Part shown: positions 1 to 9,399 of the stretch, piece by piece
Numbering within the stretch: the stretch's first letter is position 1
How the letters are laid out: each line of letters begins with the position of its first letter
From: Mycosarcoma maydis
Lineage: Eukaryota > Basidiomycota > Ustilaginomycetes > Ustilaginales
Length of the DNA: 64,000 bases
Reading direction: 5' to 3'
Assembly (NCBI RefSeq): GCF_000328475.2
Contig: NC_026478.1
Location: forward strand, 1,364,001-1,428,000
The notes under the pieces: model-generated
Told to the model about the DNA's origin: nothing
The model's input: only the letters and a program-made list of their open reading frames with translations
The model's database searches: none
Translations under genes and position numbers: made by a program

Positions 1-2958
1 CAAAGCCCCAGCTGCGATGGATGTCAGTGATACAATTCGGATGCTACCCGAGCTCGCAACTGCGATCCTTTCAAGGCTGAGAGGCAGAAGCGCAGTGATA
101 GAATCAGGTTCAACACTTTCCGCATCGTGGCCGTCCTTGATTAGCCATGACTCTGAGCCTGGAGAAGCGAGCAGATTCTCCATCTGTGATGTGGTCAGAT
201 TGACTGTAGCAAGCTCACTCGCTACCTGCAGGTCTTCGGCAGCCACCGATTTGTCCGACGCGAACGCCTGAAGGAGGAAAATCTTTTCGAGCAGTTCTCC
301 AGATCCCGGCAAATTCCAGGCGAGACAGAGTCGACTTGACCAACAACTCGTGAGCACACTTAGTCTTGCCTTGTTTGTATCGAGACCGAGATGGTCCTGC
401 TCTACATGTCCCGAGAGCGATGTCGCCAGGTCCAAACGTACCAGGCCCGACGTGGTCTGTATAAGCAAATACTGTCCGTCACGACTGGACCCGCAGATGC
501 TCCTAAATTGGCCAGTTGTGGCCTCGTGCATCAATTGAGTCGATCCGTTTGCGGTATCTAGGACAGAGAGTCGAGTCGGAGATAGCACTATCACGCGATC
601 TGCTGAGACGTGCACCTTGTCTGCTTGAGCATCATCGCCGGAGAGACACCACGAATCGTCCGTTGAAGAGTCGTCGTCGGCAAGTTTGTCCAAGACAAAA
701 CCCTGTGGCTGTTCTTGTTGACTCGTCGTATGAGCCTGTGGTTGCCTGTCTTCTGCGCCGGGAGTCAAAATGCGTATGCGCTGCTTCTGGAGCTTATGCT
801 GGGACTCGCTGAACCAGAGCAGCTCGAAATGATTCTGTGAGTCGATAGGAAAAGCGGCTTTCGGTATGCTAGTTGCAAGCACATCGTAGATGGGCTCATG
901 AAGCAAGAGTCTTCCATCTGACAAGTCCACGAGGAGCACCGAAGAGGAATGAGAATCCCAAAGCAAAGCCATGGGCTTGCTGTTGATTGCGAAAGTCTGA
1001 ACCGATCCGTGCAGCTTGGCAGCATGGGACTCGCGCAATCTGGAATTGGTCGAGGCATCAGGCGCACTCAGTGCGGCTCGAAGCATCGACCGCCGCATGC
1101 TCGCGTCGACGCTTGTCATCGGAGGTCTTGGTGAAGCTCTGGCGGATCCTGCTGGACTGCGCGTTAGCGGTGTACCGATGGCTGCGGGAAGCTGCCTACT
1201 CAGCGCATGCATCATTCCCAACGATGCCGTAGCATCTTTCGAGGTCGTTTCGAGCGTCTCTGAGTTGACAGCAGCAACATCGACAGTCGTTAAATCCGAT
1301 TGCCAGATCATTGCGCCGTCAAGCAAGGACCACAAAGAGATGTACCCAGCTTCTTGGATCACCAGCACAGCCGTCTTGTTGTAAGATAATCGAGCCGTTG
1401 TCGAAGATGTCGGCATATCTTGGCCGTCCTCGTTTCTTGGTTGCAAGGGGACGAGTCGAAGAGCGACAACAGGTGATCGATCGCGGGTGTAAAGAGACAT
1501 GAGCTGGCTGAAAGTACCTCGGCTTGGATCATGAAGCCACGCATCCATGACTGAAGGCTGTATCAAAGTGTTGAGACGGGCTGCTTCCTGTGTCTTTGAG
1601 TCCTCTGCCACGGCAGCAAGGGCTTCGACAGAACGGGTACCGTTCGAGGTTGTAATAGGGGAATGCCGTGACTCGCTACTTCGCTTGCGATGAAACGACT
1701 GACGACGGGAGTGCTCCTTTGAAGACTGCGCAGGCGGTGAGGCCGGCTGCGACTGCGACTGCGAATGTGAATGTGAATGTGAATGTGAATGTGAATGTGA
1801 ATGTGAATGTGAATGTGAATGTGAATGTGAATGTGAATGTGAATGTGAATGTGAATGCGAATGTGAATGGGACGAGAAGCCGAGTCGTTCAATCACACCG
1901 CCCACTACGCCATGTTGATGATCATTGCGTTCAGCTGCTGCAATTTGTAGTTCCAACCGATTCTCTGCCTGTTCTCCAAAAGACCGCCCTGCAGTATGAC
2001 CCATTGCAGTCACATTAGATTGGAGGCTGTTGACGGGCAAGCCTTCATCGATCTGCACATTCGCTGCGACGGTGGAGCTGATGGAGGCAGCAGAGATGAT
2101 GGAGCGCGTTGCAAGAGATGAGCGATCGACGTGCAGAAATGTGTTAAGGAAGGAGCTTGGCTCATGGCTGGACGATGAGATGGGTTTGGTTGCGACCGAG
2201 GATGTCAATCTGATGGAAGATGCTTCGACATCGGGGCTACGTAAGCGAGAAGGGGTTGAGACATCGGATGAGCGACGAGAGGCGGATCGACTTAATTGCT
2301 GCGAGAGGTTGGCAGAAGCAGAAGCAGAGGCGGGAAGCGAGTCTTCTGTGGTACATAGTTGCTGGTCTTTGCTCGATAGTGAGTCGTAGTCCTCGACACG
2401 GCCGTATGCGCGATATACAGAAACGGTACCGTCATCTCGGCCAACTAAAACGATGCGGCCAAGACTCGGGTCGTAGGTAGTAGGATGAACTGTTGATGCA
2501 GTTTTCTGCTGCAGATCGGTCGGGAACAAGCCGTTAAAGGCGTACGGAGCAAATGAGATGGACGGATCCCACTGGTCCAAGGATACCGCCCATGTCGGAT
2601 ATGTCAGTCTTTCGCTTTGAAGGTAAGAGTAGCTGGTCTGTGCTGAGTTCTCGTCCCACGACAGAGCTGAAGTCGGTGCAGCAAGCTTTGAAGCTGAAGG
2701 GGAGAAAGGCAGTCCCCACTCCTGCGCGTCAGCTTCGAGCTGTCCATAGTCGATTACAGGTGTTGCTGTTTTGATCGAATTCTGTGCTCGTGATGCCGAG
2801 GAGGACAGACGTTCTCCGGAAGAGCTTTTTGAATGATTTGGGTTGAGGAGCGCTCGATAGCTCGGACGATCAGGTTTCCAACGCCTGCGATTGGAATTTG
2901 ACGCAGGATCATTTTGCTTTAGGACGAACGGCAGCGACAGAGGCGTGACCGTCGTCAT
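1..2958 (-). CDS. Large WD-repeat-like protein, 5' part only (runs off left edge)
   Basis: An uninterrupted minus-strand reading frame runs from an ATG at 2958 to the window edge, 986 codons with no stop, so the 3' end is missing. An in-frame stop lies upstream at 3070-3072 and no earlier ATG exists, which fixes the start. The N-terminal 60 residues are basic and polar (begins MTTVTPLSLPFVLKQND). Stretches such as GRIVLVGRDDGTVSVYRAYG (near residue 185) and ALLWDSHSSSVLLVDLSDGR look like beta-propeller (WD40-type) blades. A Ser-rich segment (about residues 220-330) precedes a pure His-Ser dipeptide run at about 364-399, encoded by a hexanucleotide microsatellite. I do not recognise the family. 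A propeller-containing scaffold is the safest reading. The many short plus-strand ORFs here are antisense shadows. Confidence 0.75.
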   Translation of the reverse strand, partial: MTTVTPLSLPFVLKQNDPASNSNRRRWKPDRPSYRALLNPNHSKSSSGERLSSSASRAQNSIKTATPVIDYGQLEADAQEWGLPFSPSASKLAAPTSALSWDENSAQTSYSYLQSERLTYPTWAVSLDQWDPSISFAPYAFNGLFPTDLQQKTASTVHPTTYDPSLGRIVLVGRDDGTVSVYRAYGRVEDYDSLSSKDQQLCTTEDSLPASASASANLSQQLSRSASRRSSDVSTPSRLRSPDVEASSIRLTSSVATKPISSSSHEPSSFLNTFLHVDRSSLATRSIISAASISSTVAANVQIDEGLPVNSLQSNVTAMGHTAGRSFGEQAENRLELQIAAAERNDHQHGVVGGVIERLGFSSHSHSHSHSHSHSHSHSHSHSHSHSHSHSHSHSHSHSQSQSQPASPPAQSSKEHSRRQSFHRKRSSESRHSPITTSNGTRSVEALAAVAEDSKTQEAARLNTLIQPSVMDAWLHDPSRGTFSQLMSLYTRDRSPVVALRLVPLQPRNEDGQDMPTSSTTARLSYNKTAVLVIQEAGYISLWSLLDGAMIWQSDLTTVDVAAVNSETLETTSKDATASLGMMHALSRQLPAAIGTPLTRSPAGSARASPRPPMTSVDASMRRSMLRAALSAPDASTNSRLRESHAAKLHGSVQTFAINSKPMALLWDSHSSSVLLVDLSDGRLLLHEPIYDVLATSIPKAAFPIDSQNHFELLWFSESQHKLQKQRIRILTPGAEDRQPQAHTTSQQEQPQGFVLDKLADDDSSTDDSWCLSGDDAQADKVHVSADRVIVLSPTRLSVLDTANGSTQLMHEATTGQFRSICGSSRDGQYLLIQTTSGLVRLDLATSLSGHVEQDHLGLDTNKARLSVLTSCWSSRLCLAWNLPGSGELLEKIFLLQAFASDKSVAAEDLQVASELATVNLTTSQMENLLASPGSESWLIKDGHDAESVEPDSITALLPLSLERIAVASSGSIRIVSLTSIAAGAL
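1763..1870. repeat. GAATGT hexanucleotide microsatellite, 18 units, coding
   Basis: Fifteen perfect GAATGT units (1763-1852) are followed by GAATGC, GAATGT and GAATGG. The tract lies inside the WD-repeat-like gene and reads on the minus strand as alternating His and Ser codons (CAT TCA). Because the unit is two codons long, gains or losses of whole units keep the frame. Confidence 0.95.
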
Positions 2959-3670
2959 ACTGGTTGTTGTGTCACGCCGTCTATGATAACGGAAATGTCG
3001 TGACGGCGATGCCGTTGATGACAGGATGTGACGGTTCGTTGAAACGCCAAAGTGAGAGTCACGAGTCAGTCACAAGTCACGAATCGTGAGTCGTGAGTGT
3101 CACTTTGCGCACAGTCCTCCTCCACGCCAATCACGAATCTTGAATCGAATCGGTGATGCGTGTGGCGCACGACCTCGTTCCTCACGCCTTGGACCTACGA
3201 TCTTTTTGGGGAGTGTTAGAAATGTGTCGATTTAGGATTCAGTCACGAGTGAGTCGTGAGTGGCACTCGCCACGCGCACATCATAAATCACCACGAATCA
3301 CGAATCACGAATCACGAATCGTGAATCTCACGGTCTATTCACGATACACGATCTCACGGTTCATGGTCCTGCTACTCACAGTCACGACTCTGTAACTTAC
3401 TGGTGCTGCCATTCGCGATTCACGATTGCAACCGAAACAGTCTCGAGATTTACTGTAAGCCTGGTCGGACTTGCAATCAAGAATCACGAATACTCTCAGA
3501 GGCTTTACCCCGCTCTAGGTGGACCCTGTGTCTGCTCTAATTCTGCTCTGATCAATCGTGAATTGCCGACCAAGCTTGCCGACGTCGTTGCCAGCTTTTC
3601 TAGAAGAGCCCTGGAGAATGTTTTGTGACGAACCACGACATTTAACCCACTAAGCGCCCCCTTGCTCATC
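2959..3670. promoter_or_regulatory. Divergent intergenic region with heptamer repeats
   Basis: This 712-bp gap separates the start codons of two divergent genes and must hold both promoters. No convincing ORF is present. It contains two dense patches of GAGTCACGA/AATCACG-type repeats (about 3051-3105 and 3286-3332) and scattered single copies (3408-3426). No clear TATA element was seen. Confidence 0.6.
3286..3332. repeat. Heptamer array (AATCACG x3, AATCGTG x1)
   Basis: Consecutive heptamers AATCACG at 3296, 3303 and 3310 are followed by AATCGTG at 3317 and a degenerate copy, with AAATCACC just upstream. The A-type and B-type heptamers differ by inversion of the central CAC/GTG, giving a near-palindrome at their junction. 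A related GAGTCACGA-rich patch lies at 3051-3105. Confidence 0.9.
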
Positions 3671-4654
3671 ATGTCGTTCCTCTCATCCTACGCCAACAGG
3701 CTGCAAGACGGTAGGGTAGCCCTCGCCGCTGCAGCTGGCACAGCCTCACTCCTCTACCTCGTATCCAACTTTCGGTTGCGCTCCAATTATCCCAAGGTTC
3801 TCAAAGCGCCTGCCAAGATCTACGAGCAACCGTACCCCGCTGACATCTTGCCGAACGGTAACGATCTCAACACGCCGTATGGAAGCATTCGGTATTATGA
3901 GTTTGGTCCTAAGGACGGCAAGAAGCTGCTCTTGGTGCATGGCATCTCAACACCCTGCCCTGCTTGGAGCTTGATCGTTCCTCACCTGATCAGAGCAGGG
4001 TACCGCATTCTGTGCTTTGACCTGTTTGGCCGAGGCTACTCCGACTCGCCACAGGTGACGCACAATGTAGCGCTGTTCGTTTCGCAGATCACTCTGCTCC
4101 TCACACATCTGCCACACTGGGACAAGTTCGATCTCTGCGGCATGTCATTAGGCGGACCAATCGCTGCGCACTTTGCTCACTACTATCCTCACCGCGTCGA
4201 CCGTCTTGTACTTCTGTGTCCTGCCGGGGGTACACCCAATGCTGAGCTTCGTCTGCCAGTCAAACTGATCCGCTCTCACCTGGTTCCCAACCGCGTTCTT
4301 CGTCGACTGCTTCGCTTTGTCCCCTTACTCCCTACCCCACCCAAAGGATCTTTAGCATGGTGGCAGGCACAGCATCACCCAGGCTACAAATTCAGCTTCA
4401 CCTCGAGCCTACAAGATGGACCTATCTTCAACAGTCAAGAAGTGCATCGTGCTGTCGCGCGCCAGTTGGGCTCGAAATTACGCGTCATCTGGGGTGACAA
4501 GGACGACGTGGTGCCTATGAGCACGGCAAAGTACTTTGGACAGATCGATCTCGCTGTCATCCCTAACGCTGGACATTTCATCGTGCTTACTCATGCCGAG
4601 GCTACTGCTCAGCTTATGCTCGACTTTCTTGGTTCAGGAGAGCAACGTGGATAA
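3671..4654 (+). CDS. Alpha/beta hydrolase-fold protein, membrane-anchored type
   Basis: The product has 327 residues from the first ATG (begins MSFLSSYANRLQDG); the frame is open slightly upstream but without an ATG. A hydrophobic stretch near residues 16-32 may be an N-terminal membrane anchor. The alpha/beta hydrolase signatures are complete: an oxyanion-type LVHGIS near residue 88, a nucleophile elbow GMSLGG with Ser159, an acidic residue in WGDKDDVVP (Asp278 or 279), and His302 in PNAGH. This supports an active serine hydrolase (lipase or esterase like); the substrate cannot be told from sequence. The gene converges on the MFS transporter with only 104 bp between stop codons, so the 3' UTRs probably overlap. 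Confidence 0.85.
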   Translation: MSFLSSYANRLQDGRVALAAAAGTASLLYLVSNFRLRSNYPKVLKAPAKIYEQPYPADILPNGNDLNTPYGSIRYYEFGPKDGKKLLLVHGISTPCPAWSLIVPHLIRAGYRILCFDLFGRGYSDSPQVTHNVALFVSQITLLLTHLPHWDKFDLCGMSLGGPIAAHFAHYYPHRVDRLVLLCPAGGTPNAELRLPVKLIRSHLVPNRVLRRLLRFVPLLPTPPKGSLAWWQAQHHPGYKFSFTSSLQDGPIFNSQEVHRAVARQLGSKLRVIWGDKDDVVPMSTAKYFGQIDLAVIPNAGHFIVLTHAEATAQLMLDFLGSGEQRG

Positions 4655-4758
4655 TAAATGACGATCTATGAGTGTACAGCGTTACAAGGAACAATGCAAA
4701 GAATTTAGGAAGACAGATGCGAACAGAATGTGTGGCATGTAAGGGTTCAGGGGGTCGT

Positions 4759-6468
4759 TTAGACCTTGACGCTCCACTTGCCATTTGCAAGGGTGAAGCG
4801 AACTTTGGCGATAATGATGGAGCCGAGGAGCGTGGTACCTGCAGCCCACATGGCGAGCGCTGTATACTCGCCATCCATCTTGGTGACGAGTGTTGTGGAA
4901 ATGACAGGCCCCACCAGCGATCCTGGAGCAGCAGCGGTCCACATCAGGCCGAGTCTAGCACCTGAATTCTTGCGAGAGATCTGCGCCACACACGAACCGA
5001 CAGTAGCGATGATTCCACCGGACGTCAGACCGTAAGTGATCGAAAGTGTGATCACTCCAGATTTGGTCAGTGTCAGTCCAGGAATAGGCCAGAAGAGAAC
5101 CAAGGAGAGGAAGCTCGCGATGCCGAAAAGGCAGAGCACGTTGAAGCGGCCATATCGATCCGCCAAGGGCCCCGAGGACAAACGACCAACCATGCTGGCG
5201 GCGTTCATGATGGCTACCATGTGTGTCGCCATAGAGGGCGTGAATCCCACTTTTTTGGCGTACGAAGCGATCGTGAAGAAAGGCACGAAGAAGTTGATGA
5301 AAAGCACCGCGGTTCCCACCACAAAAAGCGTGTATGTCGCCGCATCTTGAGTGAGCAGCGTCCAGGCTTGAGACCAGGGCTGACGAAGCGATTTTGGGCT
5401 GGGCGGCAATCTTGGTCGCATGAGTGCATTGCTGATGGTCAGCAAGATGGCCAGCAGAAGAGCTGCGATCCGTACGCCCCAAGAATATCCAATGTTGGGC
5501 TGGTCAAACAGCGACTGAAGAATGAGAGGCCAGATGATACCTCCGAAGCTTGCCGCACCGAGGATGATCGCCATGGCCGTTCCTTTACGCCTATCAAAGT
5601 ACTGGTTGACCAACGCACAGCCAGGCAAGAAAAGCATACTTCCTCCCAGGCCAAAGAGAACTCCCTGCACCACAATCAACTGGACTAACGTGGAGCAGAA
5701 TGACATGCCCAGCATCGCAGTGAATGTAACGATGCTGCCACAGATAAGAACCCATCGACCACCATGGTCGTCAGAGATCTTGCCAAACACGAAAGAACCG
5801 CCGAGGATCATGAAGGTCTGCAAGCTTCCGATCCAGCTAACTGTTGAAGCGGGTAAGTGAGCAAGTTGGTGGGAGACATAGTAACTTTGAAAGACGCCGT
5901 AGGATGTGAGCAGACCAAAGTTGGTCATGATGAGCAAGAAAGTGCCGGCGACCACGAGCCAGGCTTGTAGGCCGCCATCGGGTGCTGGTCCATACAGAGA
6001 CTCTTGAGATGAAGCAGCTTTCTCGACATCTTGGCTTGGGTACGAAGGGGAGCAGTCTGCAACATCAAGCTTGGCACGGTCGAGCTTGTCAAAGGAAGCA
6101 CGTGGAGTGTTGGCAACCAGCGTATTGGGACATGTGTCGATGTCCGTTGGGGCGGGTTCACCTTTCGAGGACAGAAAGTTTTGCGGGTATTTTTGTTGGA
6201 GAAGACGCTGTGCGAGGCATTTTGGCGATACTCCACCTTCTTTTGGATGGCCAAGACTGGCACCAGCGGTCTTTTCAGTGGAAGAGGAGCACAGAACGTT
6301 GCTGGACGAAATACTGTTTCTTCGCGTAGGCGCAGCGGTGTTAACCGCGGTTGCATCAGCTGACAAGAAGCTCGAGTGAAGGGGTGCAGATGTGGAAGTT
6401 GTTGTTGAAGTCGAGCTCGAAGCGCAGGATGAGCGGCGCTCCTCAACTGAACGTCGTGAAGTAACCAT
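4759..6468 (-). CDS. MFS transporter, monocarboxylate-porter (MCT-like) family
   Basis: The product is a 569-residue polytopic membrane protein. The first ~160 residues are a Ser/Thr-rich cytoplasmic tail. The motif APDGGLQAWLVV (about 162-173) opens the first helix and is the diagnostic [D/E]G-G-x-x-[A/G]W start of fungal MCT-like carriers (TC 2.A.1.13). About twelve hydrophobic helices follow, with the loop GKISDDHGGRW after helix 2 and GPLADRYGR between helices 8 and 9 matching MFS loop motifs. Family members move monocarboxylates, riboflavin or other small solutes; the substrate is not predictable here. The gene starts 1.15 kb from the divergent F-box-like gene and converges on the hydrolase gene. 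Confidence 0.88.
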   Translation of the reverse strand: MVTSRRSVEERRSSCASSSTSTTTSTSAPLHSSFLSADATAVNTAAPTRRNSISSSNVLCSSSTEKTAGASLGHPKEGGVSPKCLAQRLLQQKYPQNFLSSKGEPAPTDIDTCPNTLVANTPRASFDKLDRAKLDVADCSPSYPSQDVEKAASSQESLYGPAPDGGLQAWLVVAGTFLLIMTNFGLLTSYGVFQSYYVSHQLAHLPASTVSWIGSLQTFMILGGSFVFGKISDDHGGRWVLICGSIVTFTAMLGMSFCSTLVQLIVVQGVLFGLGGSMLFLPGCALVNQYFDRRKGTAMAIILGAASFGGIIWPLILQSLFDQPNIGYSWGVRIAALLLAILLTISNALMRPRLPPSPKSLRQPWSQAWTLLTQDAATYTLFVVGTAVLFINFFVPFFTIASYAKKVGFTPSMATHMVAIMNAASMVGRLSSGPLADRYGRFNVLCLFGIASFLSLVLFWPIPGLTLTKSGVITLSITYGLTSGGIIATVGSCVAQISRKNSGARLGLMWTAAAPGSLVGPVISTTLVTKMDGEYTALAMWAAGTTLLGSIIIAKVRFTLANGKWSVKV

Positions 6469-7134
6469 TCTGGCGGCAGATACGAAGAGCTTTACTGAGA
6501 TTGATGATGGCTAGGCTCAAGAAGCGAAAGAGATGTGTATGATGGGACGTTACGGAAGACGTACAGTAGGCAACAACTACAATGAACCTGTCTATCAGTT
6601 CTCATAGACACAGAAGAGAGACGGTATCAAAGTAAGGGCCGAACGACATGGACGCGCTAGCCGACAGAACCGAAAGGTTGCATACAGCACAAAGAGCTGC
6701 GCACGACCAAGGACCAGCGTTGCTAGGCGAAAAGCGAAAGCTTCGGTGGAAAGGACGGGCGCGAAGCAGGACAACCGTCATTTCCGACAAGTCTCGTTCT
6801 CGCACTATCCGAAGGGTTATAGGAGGGAGGAAAGTTTTCAAATCACGAATCGTACCAGCTCGGAGAAAACAAAGCATAGCACCAAGCGTCCACACGGACG
6901 GACGGAGAATTGACCGTGTCACGAGCCAAGTAGGGCCTCTTGCTTGGCAGTAGACAATCGTCAATGGAGAGATACAGAGAGAAAAGGGCGCTGACAGCAA
7001 AAAGATCCCGTTCGGCAGGAAGCTTTCTTGCACAAGCATAGCATGATCGTGGCTGTTTCTTGCCGTAAGTGAACCTTATCCAAGATTTCGGCGTAGAATG
7101 TGCCGCTGCACTGTCCGACAGGCCGTCAAATCCG

Positions 7135-7165
7135 AATCACGAATCATAAATCACGAATCACGAAT
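7135..7165. repeat. Heptamer array (AATCACG type)
   Basis: Units start at 7135 (AATCACG), 7142 (AATCATA), 7149 and 7156 (both AATCACG), in a strict 7-bp period. A second, inverted array (CGTGATT x2) follows at 7293-7310. Confidence 0.9.
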
Positions 7166-7292
7166 GATACGACCCCAGCACGAAGCGTGAAGCACGAAGA
7201 AGGGTTTGACGTTTACCATCACGAATCACGAGTAGTTTGGACAAACGAAACTCACAAATGGATGCGGTGTAACACTCGGAGAAAATCTTCGG

Positions 7293-7310
7293 CGTGATTC
7301 GTGATTCGTG
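7293..7310. repeat. Heptamer array, inverted orientation (CGTGATT x2)
   Basis: Two adjacent CGTGATT units plus a partial unit are the reverse complement of the array 130 bp to the left. The pair therefore forms a long-spaced inverted repeat upstream of the F-box-like gene. Confidence 0.8.
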
Positions 7311-7619
7311 TGTGTGCCGCGTGTGTGGGTCGGCTATTTTTTCGGCTTTATTCATGATCGATGGACGCCCCCACCGGTTGGCGAGATGGCGGCTTAGGCG
7401 CCTGTATTCTCGATGTGGCATGTGCACGCTTCTCAATCGTGAGTATCAAAGTTGACATCGACCTGATACCAACCATCTCGGTGAAAAGTGCTCTTTGAGA
7501 CAGGGCTGCATTTAGGTCGAGCGAGGGTAGGCGCACAAGATACGCTATGTGAAATTGCCAAGTGCGAAGACCAGCCAAAGTACAGCTTTCACGCGGAATG
7601 GTGAAGTGAAGCAGGAGCC

Positions 7620-9263
7620 ATGACGAGCCTTCCATCGCAGCCATCGGTTGCGGATGCGGCCAGGTTGATGGACTCGCTCAGCATTGCGTCCGAGTCAACA
7701 TCAAGCTTGCTCATCGCTTCTGCAACCGATCATGATGTCCCGTTACAGCCACGGGCTGGCGCAAAAACTGGCGAATTTGACCAACACCAAGCCACGTCGT
7801 ACGACAGCCATCGCGTTCAACCCACGTTGACGAGAAGTGTGACTGGGTGTTCAGCCGCAAAGCAGTTTTCAGCAACTTCAAACTTGAAAGGGTTACCAAG
7901 TCTGCCAGCCGAAATCATCTTTCAAATAGCCACACACTACCTATCTACCATGTCTACACCTCTTCATACCAGCACCGATGTTCGGCCCACCGGATTTGGT
8001 TGCAAACACGCATTCCCGCCGTACGCCTCTCTCATATCCACCGGTTCCGAACTTTCTGCACTGATGTCACTCTCGTCTGTCACTCGAAGCTTTCGCAATA
8101 CCCTTGTGCCGTTGATATGGCATACAATCGTCATTAGAACGCCGCAACATCTCCCACGTCTCGCAACGCTCTTGAAGAGCTACGATACGCTATCTATCCG
8201 GTCTGGTTCTCCTCCGCAACCAAGAAGCTCTTTGCACACACGCGAGCCAAAAGACGACTTTCATGATGCTAGACTGCGCCATCCTCTTCCGCACATTCGA
8301 AGCATCGTCATCGCGGTCCCCGACAAATACATGGATTTGGACCAATCCTACCTACTCACACTGCTTCGCTCCATGCACTTGTCACAAACACAACAGCTCG
8401 AGCATCTAGCCTGGTCAGCCGAGGCGGTACCCAATCCAGCGATATGGGCGCTACTGGGTCCAAGTTTGAGGAGCCTGGAGTTGGATGGCAGGACATTCTA
8501 TCACGGTCATGCGGCGATGAGTGGGTTGGAAAGGCTCGAGAGTTTGACCATGGTTGGGTATGAGAGTACATTGTTACCTCGGGGCGTGGTGGCGGTGTTT
8601 CAGGCTCAGGCGAGAGCAGATGGGATCGAAGCAAGCGCAGGAGAGATTCATGAACTGCCAGAGGGCGCTGAGGAAGAAGGCAAGCGAGGCAGCGGCGAGA
8701 GCCCCGTAGTGGAGCTGCAAGCTACTGCTGCCGAGGAGCGCAGGCAGGCGAGACATTTATACCTCGATCCGCCGTCGACCACTTGGTCACCTCCTGCTCC
8801 TCCTCCTTTTCCACGCTTGCCAATTTCGCCTTCAACCACTCGAACCCGACTCGCGCATCTCTCGCTCAGCACCTCGAAAACCTCACTCTTCCACCAACCA
8901 AGCCTGCTACCCTCATTCCGCGGTCTAACCCACCTCGATATCTTTCCGATCACCCCGCAGCCTCCGCTCTCCCGCAGCCTCATCTCGACCGCATCCACAC
9001 TCACCCACCTGCGCATCGTACTCGACATCTCGGGCGCTTTTGCCAACTACGACGCGCTCTGGTCTGATCTCACGGGCAACTTGCCATTGCTAGAGTGGTT
9101 GGATGTGGATCCACTGCCCCAGCAAAACACTGCCCCGAGCTTCGCTCGCTTTGTAGACGCAGCGAAAAACTTGAAGTACATCAACGGCAGAGACGTGCAT
9201 AGTTTGGCACTTTGTTTTGGCGATCTTGATCCGAGCAACCCGAGCGCGCCACTGCCGTATTGA
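7620..9263 (+). CDS. F-box-like protein
   Basis: The product has 547 residues, starting at an ATG directly after a purine-rich leader. Residues ~91-170 resemble an F-box: LPSLPAEIIFQIATHYL is followed, after an unusual ~35-residue insertion, by LMSLSSVTRSFRNTLVPLIWHTIVI. F-box proteins recruit substrates to SCF ubiquitin ligases through Skp1. The remainder has LRR-like pieces (LRSLELDGRTF, LERLESLTMVGY, LTHLDIF) interrupted by an acidic linker and a Pro-rich patch. The assignment rests on pattern only, so an F-box/LRR-type adaptor is probable but not certain. It converges on the Med16-like gene (136 bp between stops). Confidence 0.65.
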   Translation: MTSLPSQPSVADAARLMDSLSIASESTSSLLIASATDHDVPLQPRAGAKTGEFDQHQATSYDSHRVQPTLTRSVTGCSAAKQFSATSNLKGLPSLPAEIIFQIATHYLSTMSTPLHTSTDVRPTGFGCKHAFPPYASLISTGSELSALMSLSSVTRSFRNTLVPLIWHTIVIRTPQHLPRLATLLKSYDTLSIRSGSPPQPRSSLHTREPKDDFHDARLRHPLPHIRSIVIAVPDKYMDLDQSYLLTLLRSMHLSQTQQLEHLAWSAEAVPNPAIWALLGPSLRSLELDGRTFYHGHAAMSGLERLESLTMVGYESTLLPRGVVAVFQAQARADGIEASAGEIHELPEGAEEEGKRGSGESPVVELQATAAEERRQARHLYLDPPSTTWSPPAPPPFPRLPISPSTTRTRLAHLSLSTSKTSLFHQPSLLPSFRGLTHLDIFPITPQPPLSRSLISTASTLTHLRIVLDISGAFANYDALWSDLTGNLPLLEWLDVDPLPQQNTAPSFARFVDAAKNLKYINGRDVHSLALCFGDLDPSNPSAPLPY

Positions 9264-9399
9264 GCTACGACGAGATACGGCGACACAACAAGATTCGTCA
9301 TTGATTCTCTCCGGTCGTATCGTTGACAGACAAACTCGCCACTGGAACCAGAATCAGAATCGAGTTTCAAAGAAACAGTACATGCGCTGCGCAACCGAT

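Larger units (their letters stand above)
6469..7619. promoter_or_regulatory. Divergent intergenic region (MFS transporter / F-box-like gene)
   Basis: This interval has 1.15 kb between two divergent start codons. It holds heptamer arrays at 7135-7165 and 7293-7310 and no ORF I would accept. A 145-codon minus-strand ORF at 6602-7039 has no recognisable domain. Confidence 0.55.

Noticed and set aside
1563..2018. ORFs with pure His-Ile (minus) and Asn-Val (plus) runs
   Set aside because: They are the other frames of the GAATGT microsatellite. The frame reading His-Ser is open for 986 codons and is the real one.
3286..3332. Heptamer arrays considered as CRISPR-like repeats
   Set aside because: Units are 7 bp and contiguous with no unique spacers, and the genome is eukaryotic.
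6602..7039. 145-codon minus-strand ORF between the MFS and F-box-like genes
   Set aside because: No domain, odd Cys/Leu/Arg composition, lies in a promoter interval.
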